Of a DNA stretch of 64,000 nucleotides, positions 33,886 through 42,107 are shown piece by piece. Position 1 is the first letter of the stretch. The number at the start of each line of letters is the position of its first letter. Below the pieces are notes generated by a model. It ran no database searches and had not been told where the DNA came from. It saw nothing but the letters and a program-made list of their open reading frames with translations. A program made the position numbers and the translations under genes. This stretch comes from Mastigocoleus testarum BC008 (GTDB lineage: Bacteria > Cyanobacteriota > Cyanobacteriia > Cyanobacteriales > Nostocaceae): NCBI RefSeq assembly GCF_001456025.1, contig NZ_LMTZ01000162.1, forward strand, positions 147,694-211,693, in the 5' to 3' direction.

Positions 33886-35864
33886 AAAAGTCCTCTCCTT
33901 TGACGTTCTATTTTGAGTTTTCGCTCAATTACCTGAAATACCCGATCTGCAAGTCCATTTACATCGATATTAGATAGGTCAAAATCAGTTTTTTTGTGTT
34001 GTTCCCAGGCATTTTTTCTAACTACTTGATTCTCTTGATTAGAAGAAACAGGTGTAGTCATTGCTTTGGATTGAGCAAATTCCATTGCACTTGTTTTAGA
34101 GAATTTACTATCCTTTTGTTCAGATTGTTTATTTGCTACCGTATTCTGGAAAATAAGTCCTTCATAAGTGGAACCAAGCTTGTTAGTTGGGATTTGCTTC
34201 AATCTTTTCGTGCGAATATGATGGGGTTGGAAATCATCATGTAAGTCAATAACTGTTTTCCTTAAATCTTTTTTCCTTAAGTCTAAAGTCGATTTTTTCT
34301 CATTATTTTGCTGCTTGTGGATAAAATTAAACCTACGTTCAAAGGTTGATATTGTCTGACTCATATTTACCGAATAAATTAGCAGCGATGTTTGAGTTTT
34401 CTTCAGTCTGGTTTGAAAATCTGGGAACCAAGATTTATTAATATTTTCATCTAGTAAATTTCTGTCTGATAAATTTACTACTTCTTTTTCATTTTGTTTG
34501 AAGATTAAATTTACAAGTTCAGAATCAAAACCAGATGAAACTGATTGATTTGGGTAAAGATTAGATAGTGCTAATTGAATTGGGTTATTTGGCAGCAATT
34601 TAAATTTTTGTTTAGGTGATAAGAAAGTTAGGATATCTAGAGTACTGATTTTCGATGATACAAGTGGTAGATTTCTCGGAAGTAAGAAAGTAAAAAAGTG
34701 AGGAAGTGAAAAAACTACTTGACTAACAAATTTTCGCCCAAGTTTTTGTACTCTGAAACTCTCATGATTTTTATCTTTCTTGTTCTGTAATCTTTGTTGA
34801 AGAGTTGTGTGAAAAGGTTTCCTCAAGAATTTGTATGGGGATTCTACTACTAGATCGCGAACAAATTCTGTATTTGAACCCAAAGAGTTATCATCAATAA
34901 TTAACTGCGATCGCCAGTTCTTCCCAACCTGTCGCTCTGGGAAAGATAAAGGTATCGTTTTGAAATTCTGCGATAATCGCAATAACAAAACATTTTGGTT
35001 CAACCATTGCTGTTGTAGCTTCAGTCCCATATTTAATGGCTGATTGCTTTTTAATTGCGATGTTCTGGTAATCAGAATTGAATCGTCCTTAGAAAAATCG
35101 CTACTAAACTCCGTATTTGAATCCAAAGAGTCATCAATTATAGAACTTAACTGCTCATTAGAAATTTCTAATGGTTTGAGATTGCTATTTTCTTGAGGTA
35201 AATCAATACCTGTAGCTGTGCTATCTACACCTACGGTACGCTGTGCTAGCTCGCTAACCTCCGTCCCAATTATCCTAATTACCTTTTCCCTGGGTAATTC
35301 CTGAATGACTAACTTAGTTCGTGAGTCACTTCTAAACTGTCGCTCTGGTAAAAAAGATAAAGGTATTGTTTTGAGATTCTGTAATCGCAATAATAAAATA
35401 TTTTGGTTCAACCATCGCTGTTGCAATTTCAGTCCCATACTGGTTTGCTGATGGTTTTGTAATTGCGATGCTTTGGTAATTAAAATTGAACTACTCTTAG
35501 AGAAAGTTAATAACTCTTTTTGCAAATTTTGAGGTTGATTGTTACTCTCTCTCCTCAGCGTTTTTTGTACTGCTGTATTCCAGAAGAAAAGAAAATTCAA
35601 TTTTAACTCTAGCTGAGTTGTGGAATGTAGACTATGAATTACCTCCTTCTTTAAGAACTGGTTTACGTTAAATATATTACTTTCACTGCTAGCTTTGTGA
35701 AGCAGAATTAAGGTTACTAATGGAAATTTACCTAGTTTTAAGCCACTATATTTACTAGCAATCCGTTGGCTGAAATCAAAATTGCTTAATCCAAAGGAAC
35801 GCAATTGTTGAATTTGGAGTGCTAATTTTCCAGCTTTGGGAATATATGGTTGGGTGCGTTTCAT
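33882..35864 (-). CDS. Unknown 660-aa injection-system protein with internal duplication
   Basis: I recognise no enzymatic domain. The N-terminus (LALQIQQLRSFGLSNFDFSQ) is followed by two similar blocks: SSILITKASQLQNHQQTSMG with LKLQQRWLNQNILLLRL, and DSILITRTSQLKSNQPLNMG with LKLQQQWLNQNVLLLRL. A fragment has thus been duplicated at about 185-nt or greater spacing. The protein is rich in Gln, Asn, Leu and Ser and lacks membrane helices. The last 35 residues (LADRVFQVIERKLKIERQRR) have an amphipathic basic helix that I recall at the ends of other contractile-injection proteins in this gene position. No separate tape measure is evident in the locus, so this protein could act in length control or as a structural adaptor; that is inference. 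ATG 35864, 33 nt below the tube gene. Confidence 0.6.
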   Translation of the reverse strand: MKRTQPYIPKAGKLALQIQQLRSFGLSNFDFSQRIASKYSGLKLGKFPLVTLILLHKASSESNIFNVNQFLKKEVIHSLHSTTQLELKLNFLFFWNTAVQKTLRRESNNQPQNLQKELLTFSKSSSILITKASQLQNHQQTSMGLKLQQRWLNQNILLLRLQNLKTIPLSFLPERQFRSDSRTKLVIQELPREKVIRIIGTEVSELAQRTVGVDSTATGIDLPQENSNLKPLEISNEQLSSIIDDSLDSNTEFSSDFSKDDSILITRTSQLKSNQPLNMGLKLQQQWLNQNVLLLRLSQNFKTIPLSFPERQVGKNWRSQLIIDDNSLGSNTEFVRDLVVESPYKFLRKPFHTTLQQRLQNKKDKNHESFRVQKLGRKFVSQVVFSLPHFFTFLLPRNLPLVSSKISTLDILTFLSPKQKFKLLPNNPIQLALSNLYPNQSVSSGFDSELVNLIFKQNEKEVVNLSDRNLLDENINKSWFPDFQTRLKKTQTSLLIYSVNMSQTISTFERRFNFIHKQQNNEKKSTLDLRKKDLRKTVIDLHDDFQPHHIRTKRLKQIPTNKLGSTYEGLIFQNTVANKQSEQKDSKFSKTSAMEFAQSKAMTTPVSSNQENQVVRKNAWEQHKKTDFDLSNIDVNGLADRVFQVIERKLKIERQRRGLL

Positions 35865-35897
35865 TTTTCAAGCTTTATTTTCATCAAGCTTTATTCA

Positions 35898-36314
35898 TCA
35901 AGCTTTGTATAAACCATTGTGAGCTAGCTCTAGCGTCTCCACCGCAACTGCATTGCTATCACCTTTCAAATCGGGTCCAACCCATTTCACTGGATAAGCA
36001 CCAGTAAAATTCCAGCGCCACTTTTCATTGCAAGTATCGTCAAGTAAAATTACTGAACCATTTTGTCGCTGAATTTGCCCAATAATGACATTTTGATGCC
36101 ACTGCCAAAGCTCGGTTGAGTTCGTAATTCCACGGCTAAGAACAAGATTTGGATACTTAGTTACCTTTGGCAGCTTATGTACAAAACTATTACGACCTCC
36201 TTCGTGGTATTCCTCAGTTTCAGTTTCTGCCTGCAATCCAGAGACTTCAGAAAAACTAGCGACAACTAAACTCCTAATCTCTATTAAAAAATTGAAGGCT
36301 TTATAGGGAAGCAT
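35898..36314 (-). CDS. Inner tube protein (gp19-like), copy 2
   Basis: The 138-residue protein has the T4 gp19-like tube fold pattern: FNFLIEIRSLVVASFSEVSG (strand and SGL turn), EYHEGGRNSFVHKLPKV, LVLSRGITNSTELWQWHQNV, GSVILLDDTCNEKWRWNFTG and the C-terminal VETLELAHNGL. It is clearly related to the tube gene at 36885-37322 but diverged. Having two or more tube paralogues is normal in these systems, with one usually forming the bulk and others the tip or end ring. The ATG is at 36314. Confidence 0.9.
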   Translation of the reverse strand: MLPYKAFNFLIEIRSLVVASFSEVSGLQAETETEEYHEGGRNSFVHKLPKVTKYPNLVLSRGITNSTELWQWHQNVIIGQIQRQNGSVILLDDTCNEKWRWNFTGAYPVKWVGPDLKGDSNAVAVETLELAHNGLYKA

Positions 36315-36355
36315 CGTTTTTTCAATGACCTAAATCTTGTAACAACCTAAATTTA

Positions 36356-36577
36356 TTAGCTTTGTGTATTGCTATTTAACTTACGATTAATCTTGGAAAT
36401 TTCCTCGCACCAAATTTTGCGATCGCGATGTTCCATGTTCATAATTTCGTCATGAGACCAGGGAAAATGATAGGCAATAAAGGCTACCTCTTCATGTATC
36501 TTTTCTAAAGGGTAGCCTACTATACTTCCCCCGAGGCAATTACCTCTATCTCGTGTTCTTGCCCACATTTTGGACAA
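36356..36577 (-). CDS. DUF6760-type small CIS protein, possibly made by frameshifting
   Basis: The characteristic part starts at VGYPLEKIHEEVAFIAYHFP and continues WSHDEIMNMEHRDRKIWCEE, as in small DUF6760 proteins of contractile injection loci. The 20 residues before it come from overlap with the preceding gene and do not look conserved. The available starts (TTG 36577 or ATG 36568) have no good ribosome site. The reading frame is -1 relative to the upstream gene. A run of five G (minus strand, 36532-36528) lies two codons before the upstream stop, so a -1 slip would create one 176-residue fusion. In P2 and lambda, genes at this position between tube and tape measure make a chaperone and its frameshifted extension. 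Confidence 0.7.
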   Translation of the reverse strand: MSKMWARTRDRGNCLGGSIVGYPLEKIHEEVAFIAYHFPWSHDEIMNMEHRDRKIWCEEISKINRKLNSNTQS

Positions 36578-36885
36578 ACCGTTTTAATATGTGGTGTCCC
36601 ATCTTCATTAATTCGACGGTAGAAGTCTTGTAAGAAAGCTAAATCTGTAGCAAATAGTCCTTCAATGACTTTAGGGTTAACTTGGTCTAGGGTTCCCAAG
36701 CGAGTAATTACCCGAGAGAAAATTATTACAACTAGGTAAGCAGGATTAGAATTGCAGCGCGGGTCTTTCATAGGGGCAATTTCATCGTAGGCAGTTGCCA
36801 AGCGCATAACCCCTTCCCGATGGAGATTACCTTCACCATCTACATAACCACGGGGTAGAGTGAAAGGAAATTCAGTTTGTAGCAT
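36520..36885 (-). CDS. Tail-assembly-chaperone-like CIS protein
   Basis: The 121-residue protein has the pattern EFPFTLPRGYVDGEGNLHRE, GVMRLATAYDEIAPMKDPRC and VIIFSRVITRLGTLDQVNP, followed by FATDLAFLQDFYRRIN and a C-terminal zinc-knuckle-like CPKCGQE. Similar proteins sit next to the tube gene in contractile-injection loci and resemble tail-assembly chaperones by position. The ATG overlaps the stop of the tube gene (TAATG, 1 nt), which implies translational coupling. Its 3' end overlaps the DUF6760 ORF by 58 nt in the -1 frame, with GGGGG just before the TAG, which may be a programmed slip site. Confidence 0.75.
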   Translation of the reverse strand: MLQTEFPFTLPRGYVDGEGNLHREGVMRLATAYDEIAPMKDPRCNSNPAYLVVIIFSRVITRLGTLDQVNPKVIEGLFATDLAFLQDFYRRINEDGTPHIKTVCPKCGQEHEIEVIASGEV

Positions 36886-37322
36886 TAGCCTTTAGATATC
36901 CCCTCATGAGCAATTTCTAAAGTCTCAATTGCTACTTCATTACCTGTAGCATTAAAACTAGTACCTGTCCATTTAGTTGGCCAACCTTCGCGAAAATTCC
37001 AACGCATCTTTTCTTGACCTAAGTCATCCAAAAGTACAATTGAACCGTTTTTGCGTTCGACCTGACCTTCTACAGCTTTCGTACGCCAATCCCAAATTTC
37101 TACATCGTCGGTAACGCCATACTTTAAGGAAATATTCGAATATTTAACCAAACCAGTCAACTTACGAACAGTGAGATATTTTTCATTACCTTCACGATAT
37201 TCAATTGGGTCTTGGGCTGAATCGAGTCCCGAACACTCCCGAAAGCCAGCACGAGTAATACCATCAATTTCGACTAAAAAGTTATATGCACGGTATGGAT
37301 CTTTGCGAACTCCAACTACCAT
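36885..37322 (-). CDS. Inner tube protein (gp19-like), copy 1
   Basis: The 145-residue protein is of the gp19/Hcp-like tube family: YNFLVEIDGITRAGFRECSG, IEYREGNEKYLTVRKLTGL, ISLKYGVTDDVEIWDWRTK, GSIVLLDDLGQEKMRWNFRE, GWPTKWTG and VAIETLEIAHEGIS. Its place directly below the sheath genes makes it the probable main tube subunit. The ATG at 37322 follows AGGAG about 7 nt upstream. Its TAA overlaps the next ATG by one base. Confidence 0.92.
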   Translation of the reverse strand: MVVGVRKDPYRAYNFLVEIDGITRAGFRECSGLDSAQDPIEYREGNEKYLTVRKLTGLVKYSNISLKYGVTDDVEIWDWRTKAVEGQVERKNGSIVLLDDLGQEKMRWNFREGWPTKWTGTSFNATGNEVAIETLEIAHEGISKG

Positions 37323-37368
37323 AATTGAATCTCCTTAAAGTGTATTAAAGTGTATTAAGGTATAAAAT

Positions 37369-38553
37369 TTATAGTTTTGTACTTGGCAACAGTATAGTTC
37401 TAGTAGAATCTCCAATTGCAACACCACTAGGGTCTTGTAGGATACGAACAACAATAAACTCACTTGGAACCGCTGGTGCTAAACCTATTTCCGCAACAAC
37501 CTTTCCGGTATCTCTAATTTCAGGAGGGTTAGTTTCTTCATCACACTTGATGTAAAAGGCTTCTGAGGGTGAATTCCCTTTTAATGCACCTTTTGCAAAC
37601 AAACGATTAAAATAAAATGTCAATTCGCGACGAATACTCGCCCATAGTATTGAGTTGTTAGGTTCAAATACAGTGTCTGCCATTTCCCGCTCAAGCCAAC
37701 GTCCTAGGGTTAGAAACAGTCGCCGCACATTAATATAAAGCCATTGCTGTTCAGAACTGAGTGTTTTGGCTCCCCAGATACGAATCCCGCGTCCAGGAAA
37801 TACCCGCAGAAAGTTCACACCTATAGGATCGAGTTCCCCCTGTTCGTCATTATTTAGGTTGAATTCCAGTTCAAGCACTCCCTCCAGGATTTCATTTGCT
37901 GGTACTTTATGAATGCCAATCAGATCGTCACAACGGGCATATACACCAGCAACATGACCGCAGGGTGGAATAAAATCAGCATTTTGCTGTGGACCATTGG
38001 ATATTCGAACCCAAGGGTAGTATAAAGCACCATAACTTCCAGTCAAATTCCGCCGTTGTTCCTGAACTTTTTGAAGGTTAGCCCTGGGTAAAGAGTCCAA
38101 GATTGCAAAGCGATCACCTAGATCACTGCAATGTTTCAGCACAGCAGACTGCATGATTCCTACTTGCTCAGGGTCAGTTTTTACTGGGGGTAAGCCCATA
38201 ATATCTGGGGCACACACCAAATCAATGGTATCTAGAAATTCCAATGCAGCTAATCCTTCCTCTAGCGCCTGTAGGGTAGCGTTTTTAAGACGAATCACAT
38301 AACACAAACGACCTCCATTCTGGAAAAAACCACGTACTGCATAAGCTAGATAGCTATTGGATAGCGGTTTGGTAAAAAACTCTCCGAACTCAGACCATAG
38401 TAACTTTTGGGGCTGATTTACAGGAATCTCTTCGCCTTGAAGGTTTCGGGAATTGCATATCCCAATAAAGGCAGGTACACCAGTATCCAGTTCCACTGCA
38501 GGCTGTGGACAAATATATTCTTTATAGAGACCTAGGGAGCTATACATAAGCAA
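37369..38553 (-). CDS. Contractile sheath protein, copy 2
   Basis: The 394-residue protein belongs to the phage tail sheath family. Its C-terminal half has the conserved GVYARCDDLIGIHKVPANE, VNFLRVFPGRGIRIWGAKTL, WLYINVRRLFLTLGRWLERE and AFYIKCDEETNPPEIRDTGK. The N-terminal outer domain (QPAVELDTGVPAFIGICNSR) differs from the neighbour. Afp-type systems carry several sheath paralogues with different positions along the tube. It has no early stop and is nearly the same length as copy 1. The ATG at 38553 lies 41 nt below the stop of copy 1. Confidence 0.93.
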   Translation of the reverse strand: MLMYSSLGLYKEYICPQPAVELDTGVPAFIGICNSRNLQGEEIPVNQPQKLLWSEFGEFFTKPLSNSYLAYAVRGFFQNGGRLCYVIRLKNATLQALEEGLAALEFLDTIDLVCAPDIMGLPPVKTDPEQVGIMQSAVLKHCSDLGDRFAILDSLPRANLQKVQEQRRNLTGSYGALYYPWVRISNGPQQNADFIPPCGHVAGVYARCDDLIGIHKVPANEILEGVLELEFNLNNDEQGELDPIGVNFLRVFPGRGIRIWGAKTLSSEQQWLYINVRRLFLTLGRWLEREMADTVFEPNNSILWASIRRELTFYFNRLFAKGALKGNSPSEAFYIKCDEETNPPEIRDTGKVVAEIGLAPAVPSEFIVVRILQDPSGVAIGDSTRTILLPSTKL

Positions 38554-38593
38554 CCTTTTATTGGGCTAAACAATTTATTGCGAATAAATAAGC

Positions 38594-39781
38594 TTATTGA
38601 TTATTTTCTGGTCCTGACCATTGAGTTATGCGGAAGATGACAAACTCTGCTGGTTTGACAACTGCGACACCGATTTCTGTTACTACCTGACCCAAATCAC
38701 GAACTTCGGGGGGATTAGTTTCTTCATCACATTTGACATAAAAAGCTTCTGCTGTGGTATCACCAAATAAAGCCCCATCTCGCCAGACATTGGTCAAGAA
38801 AGCAGAAACATTGCGCCTGATTTTTGCCCAAAGTTTAGTGTCATTAGGTTCAAACACCGCCCATTGAGTACCTTCGTCAATCGATTCCCGTAGGTAAAGA
38901 AATAGGCGGCGGACATTGATATATGTCCATTCAGGCTCCTCTTTACTTGCCAGAGTTCGGGCACCCCAAACAGTAATATTGCCATCAAATTTGCGAATAA
39001 TATTGATACCTTCTGGGTTTAGCCCTGCTTGTTCTGCTTTATTGATAACAACTTCAACTCCTAATGCACCCCTAATTACTTCATTCGCTGGTGCTTTGTG
39101 TACCCCACGCTCAGTGTCCACTCGGGAATAGATTCCAGCAATGTGACCGCTGGGAGGAACGTAAATATTTTCTCTAGTAATTGGGTCAAAAACTTGAATC
39201 CGGGGAAAGTAAATAGCGCCATAGCTATCATCTCTAATACCTCCTTGAATGGCTTCTTTAGTGAGATTACTATTACTTACTCCTTCATAACGACCATCTA
39301 AAATTGCAAAGCGGTCTTGCAGATATGTGTCTTTACAATGATCCAGTACAGCAGTCTGAACAGCATCATCTACAGCACCAGGTATGACTACAATGGCAAT
39401 TTCATCAATAGGTTTGAAACTATCTAAGGCAGACTGAACAGTTTCTAAATTATTGATTTCATCATTATTGATTCGAGTCACCCAACATTGAGTACCACCA
39501 TTGTTAAAAAAGCCAAACACGGCGTGAGCTAAAGTTGAGTTCCCATCCTGAAAATCACCAAAAGTAGTTTTAAATCTTTCCCAATTACTGATTAATTGTG
39601 GTTCATTGACTGGCGGTAGAGGATAAAATTCTGTTGGCAAAGTCCCTGGTCTTTCTGGCATTGTGACAATGTCAGATACATAGCCAATAAAACCAGCAGT
39701 GCTAGTACCTACACCAGCAATTGGTTTACTTCCAGAGGATACCTCCTCAACGTATACTCCTGGCGTTTGATAAACGGGCAT
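38594..39781 (-). CDS. Contractile sheath protein, copy 1
   Basis: In the 395-residue sheath subunit the N-terminus VYQTPGVYVEEVSSGSKPIA, GVGTSTAGFIGY is the canonical start of these proteins. The C-terminal half has GIYSRVDTERGVHKAPANEV, INIIRKFDGNITVWGARTLA, WTYINVRRLFLYLRESIDEG and AFYVKCDEETNPPEVRDLGQ. It is likely the main sheath protein because it retains the full consensus N-terminus. ATG 39781; SD AGGAG is visible about 7 nt upstream. Together with copy 2 and the tube it forms the contractile module. Confidence 0.95.
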   Translation of the reverse strand: MPVYQTPGVYVEEVSSGSKPIAGVGTSTAGFIGYVSDIVTMPERPGTLPTEFYPLPPVNEPQLISNWERFKTTFGDFQDGNSTLAHAVFGFFNNGGTQCWVTRINNDEINNLETVQSALDSFKPIDEIAIVVIPGAVDDAVQTAVLDHCKDTYLQDRFAILDGRYEGVSNSNLTKEAIQGGIRDDSYGAIYFPRIQVFDPITRENIYVPPSGHIAGIYSRVDTERGVHKAPANEVIRGALGVEVVINKAEQAGLNPEGINIIRKFDGNITVWGARTLASKEEPEWTYINVRRLFLYLRESIDEGTQWAVFEPNDTKLWAKIRRNVSAFLTNVWRDGALFGDTTAEAFYVKCDEETNPPEVRDLGQVVTEIGVAVVKPAEFVIFRITQWSGPENNQ

Positions 39782-39884
39782 TATTTTTACTCCTTATTTT
39801 TAAGTGGCAGTAGAGGCAAAATTATTCATTTAATTTCGCTACCAGTGAGGATTAATACCCCATCTGTTGATTTATTTCAAAAAG

Positions 39885-40523
39885 CTAAAGATTATTTGAT
39901 TTTTTTGTCAAAATAAAGTTCAAATTTTCCTCTATTCCAGCTTCATTAAATACTACAGTCTGAGAAGTCGTTTGGTAACCTTGTGCAGAGATTATTATTG
40001 TGCGCTCAAATTTTTCTGCTGCCTCTATCGCATTCAATAAGTATTGACCCTCTTGATTACTAAAAGTACTTTCTTGACTGTACTTCAGTCGGACTTCAGC
40101 TAAGACAATAGGGTCATCATCATCATCAAGTATCTGACCTTTTAAGCAAGTGGGTGTCAGTGTCAAATCAGCTACAGTAATAATGTTCTCATCTTCTGGA
40201 GCTTGAGAAACTCGGAGATCGAGAAAAGCCGTACCGTAACGCCTAGAAGCATTGTGAAAGAATGCATGCAAACGATATTCACCTTCAGGGAGATCCAAAA
40301 AGTGGAAGTGACCGTCATAAGCAGTTCTGGTTCGGTCAGGGCGCTCTAGCATCTTTTCCCATTCGTCTCCATACTGTGAAGCTCGAATTCTTAGCCAACC
40401 CATAAAAGCTTCTGGTCCTTTGGTTATCGCGACCTCTACCCCTGCGATCGCTTTGTTGGTCTGGGCATCAGTGACCTGTCCTGCGATCGCAACTCGATGT
40501 CGAATTCTTTCCCAACGCAGCAT
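39885..40523 (-). CDS. Carboxypeptidase regulatory-like domain protein of the CIS locus
   Basis: The 212-residue protein has two Ig-like beta-sandwich repeats of the carboxypeptidase regulatory type: VAIAGQVTDAQTNKAIAGVE with TRTAYDGHFHFLDLPEGEYR, and LKGQILDDDDDPIVLAEVRL with FSNQEGQYLLNAIE. It has no signal peptide. The domain usually serves as a carbohydrate- or protein-binding module, so it may decorate the particle or act in anchoring. It lies 3 nt below the DUF4255 gene and about 100 nt above the sheath genes. ATG 40523. Confidence 0.75.
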   Translation of the reverse strand: MLRWERIRHRVAIAGQVTDAQTNKAIAGVEVAITKGPEAFMGWLRIRASQYGDEWEKMLERPDRTRTAYDGHFHFLDLPEGEYRLHAFFHNASRRYGTAFLDLRVSQAPEDENIITVADLTLTPTCLKGQILDDDDDPIVLAEVRLKYSQESTFSNQEGQYLLNAIEAAEKFERTIIISAQGYQTTSQTVVFNEAGIEENLNFILTKKSNNL

Positions 40524-40526
40524 TGA

Positions 40527-41102
40527 CTAACCTTCCTGTAAATTTGACCTGATAAGAATTTGCTGCTCTGTCACAAGTGGTAATTCTACAGGGGTGAATG
40601 GATCTACACTGATAGTCACAGTATAATGTAATGCTGCTTTAGGTTTACCTCCCAGAGCTTGCCAAAATTCTCCTAAGCTTTGTAACCTAGCTGGCTGTAA
40701 AGTACTGGTTGGTAATGATGGCTCTTGCCCTGCTAAGCTTCCAACTAAGATGGTATCTGGAAGAGTCGGATAACGTAGCAGCACTTTCATCACTTCACCT
40801 AATAAACTATGCTCACTCTCAGTATTACCTGACCAAGCTGTCACCATATAAGAACAGTCAACTCGTACGGGAGCTAAATTTTTACGAAGAATACCGTTAC
40901 TTTGTCGCTCTAAGAGCCGCTCATTACTGCGTAAATCTCGATTTTCCCGTACATCATAAAGAAAGAAATCAACTGTTCGCTGGTTCGGAGGGTTAAATTT
41001 GTCATCAGGCGTATCGAATACCACTGTTACCGAATCTGATAGAACTCCGAACAATTCCACTTCGAGAAGTCTTTTCAGGCTATCATCTAAATCCCTAAAC
41101 AT
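40527..41102 (-). CDS. DUF4255 tail-terminator (Pvc16-like) protein
   Basis: The 191-residue protein matches the DUF4255/Pvc16_N family: RDLDDSLKRLLEVELFGVLS, NQRTVDFFLYDVRENRDLRS, VDCSYMVTAWSGNTESEHSL, LLGEVMKVLLRYPTLPD and the C-terminal LHYTVTISVDPFTPVEL. In Afp and Pvc particles it caps the end of the tube-sheath opposite the baseplate. In cyanobacterial tCIS this end is also where attachment to a membrane would be expected. ATG 41102, 30 nt below the stop of the 324-aa gene. Confidence 0.9.
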   Translation of the reverse strand: MFRDLDDSLKRLLEVELFGVLSDSVTVVFDTPDDKFNPPNQRTVDFFLYDVRENRDLRSNERLLERQSNGILRKNLAPVRVDCSYMVTAWSGNTESEHSLLGEVMKVLLRYPTLPDTILVGSLAGQEPSLPTSTLQPARLQSLGEFWQALGGKPKAALHYTVTISVDPFTPVELPLVTEQQILIRSNLQEG

Positions 41103-41132
41103 ATAACTGAAATAGGTTCTTTTGAATTTTCC

Positions 41133-42107
41133 TTAATATTTATCAGCTTCAAAAGTAGCAGTGTTCTTAGGGTTTGGATAAGGCTCATCGTAACAACCTT
41201 CTTCGTCAGAAAGTAATGTAACATCCTGTGCCTCTCGAATAAATTTATTCATTCGGCTATCCTTAAAGTTTTGATAGTTTTGTGCGGCTTTCTTTTCTTG
41301 TTCTATAAGTTCAATCCAGTTATTATGCCAATAAAAATATTCATATGTTGCTAAACAATAATTTCGTAGACATCCCGTCAGTACGCTTTTGAGCCATTCA
41401 TGGTCTTTGACCATAGTTGAACTTTGCGCTGGTCTCTTTGTTTCATTTTTTTTCAGTTGTCTGACTTCGTGCAAAATAGAATAAAATTCCAAGCGGTAAG
41501 CATATAAAGCTTTATAGTTTTCTATATCAAGAAGTACTTCTGCCTTCTTATATATATCGTCAAGCTGTTTAAAGTAATGAATTACTGTTTCCTTAAACTT
41601 TTTATAATGCTCAAATTCTTGCTCAGTTATCTTTTTGAGTTCTAAAGCTTGGTCGCGACAACATTTGCCATTTTTAAATTCTTTCCTGGCATTATCCCAT
41701 TCTACCTTAAGACAATCTTCTACATGATTGTAGAATTTATCTCTTAACTGTGTTATGGCTTTGCGGTACTTATCTCCAGGATTGTCAACATCATCAGACC
41801 AGTTGACTAGTTTTTTGTATTGTTCTTCCGCCTTAGGTAATTTTTCTCTAATGAAAGACGGATATTCTTTTTGATAATCATCAACAATTTTGGGTATCTC
41901 TTCTTTATATGCTTTTTCCAGAATTTCCAAATTTTTTTTGAAGTCTGTAGTTGCTTCAGAAGCTGGATTTTGTTCTAATTCTGTTTGCAGTATTATTTGT
42001 AATTCGTTAAGTAAGCGTCCAATAGTGGAACATTTTTTAAGTTCTTCTGCTTTTGGAATTCTACATAAAGCAACGTTTTCAGTCTTGTAATCAACATTAG
42101 CATCCAT
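41133..42107 (-). CDS. Unknown helical protein, first gene of the CIS locus
   Basis: The 324-residue protein is nearly all helix, rich in Lys, Glu and Tyr, with many aromatic residues and six or so cysteines (for example GKCCRD and TGCLRNYCLA). I see no signal peptide, membrane helix or recognised domain. The start is ATG 42107 with GAGGG about 10 nt upstream, the best ribosome site at the head of the locus. Its first-gene place ahead of the cap protein suggests a structural or anchoring role, but there is no sequence support for this. It is short of features and may be lineage-specific. Confidence 0.6.
   Translation of the reverse strand: MDANVDYKTENVALCRIPKAEELKKCSTIGRLLNELQIILQTELEQNPASEATTDFKKNLEILEKAYKEEIPKIVDDYQKEYPSFIREKLPKAEEQYKKLVNWSDDVDNPGDKYRKAITQLRDKFYNHVEDCLKVEWDNARKEFKNGKCCRDQALELKKITEQEFEHYKKFKETVIHYFKQLDDIYKKAEVLLDIENYKALYAYRLEFYSILHEVRQLKKNETKRPAQSSTMVKDHEWLKSVLTGCLRNYCLATYEYFYWHNNWIELIEQEKKAAQNYQNFKDSRMNKFIREAQDVTLLSDEEGCYDEPYPNPKNTATFEADKY

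Noticed and set aside
11368..42107. Prophage interpretation of the tail genes
   Set aside because: There are no head, packaging, lysis or integration genes. The DUF4255, AAA+ ATPase, DUF4157 and DUF6760 genes fit an injection-system locus instead.
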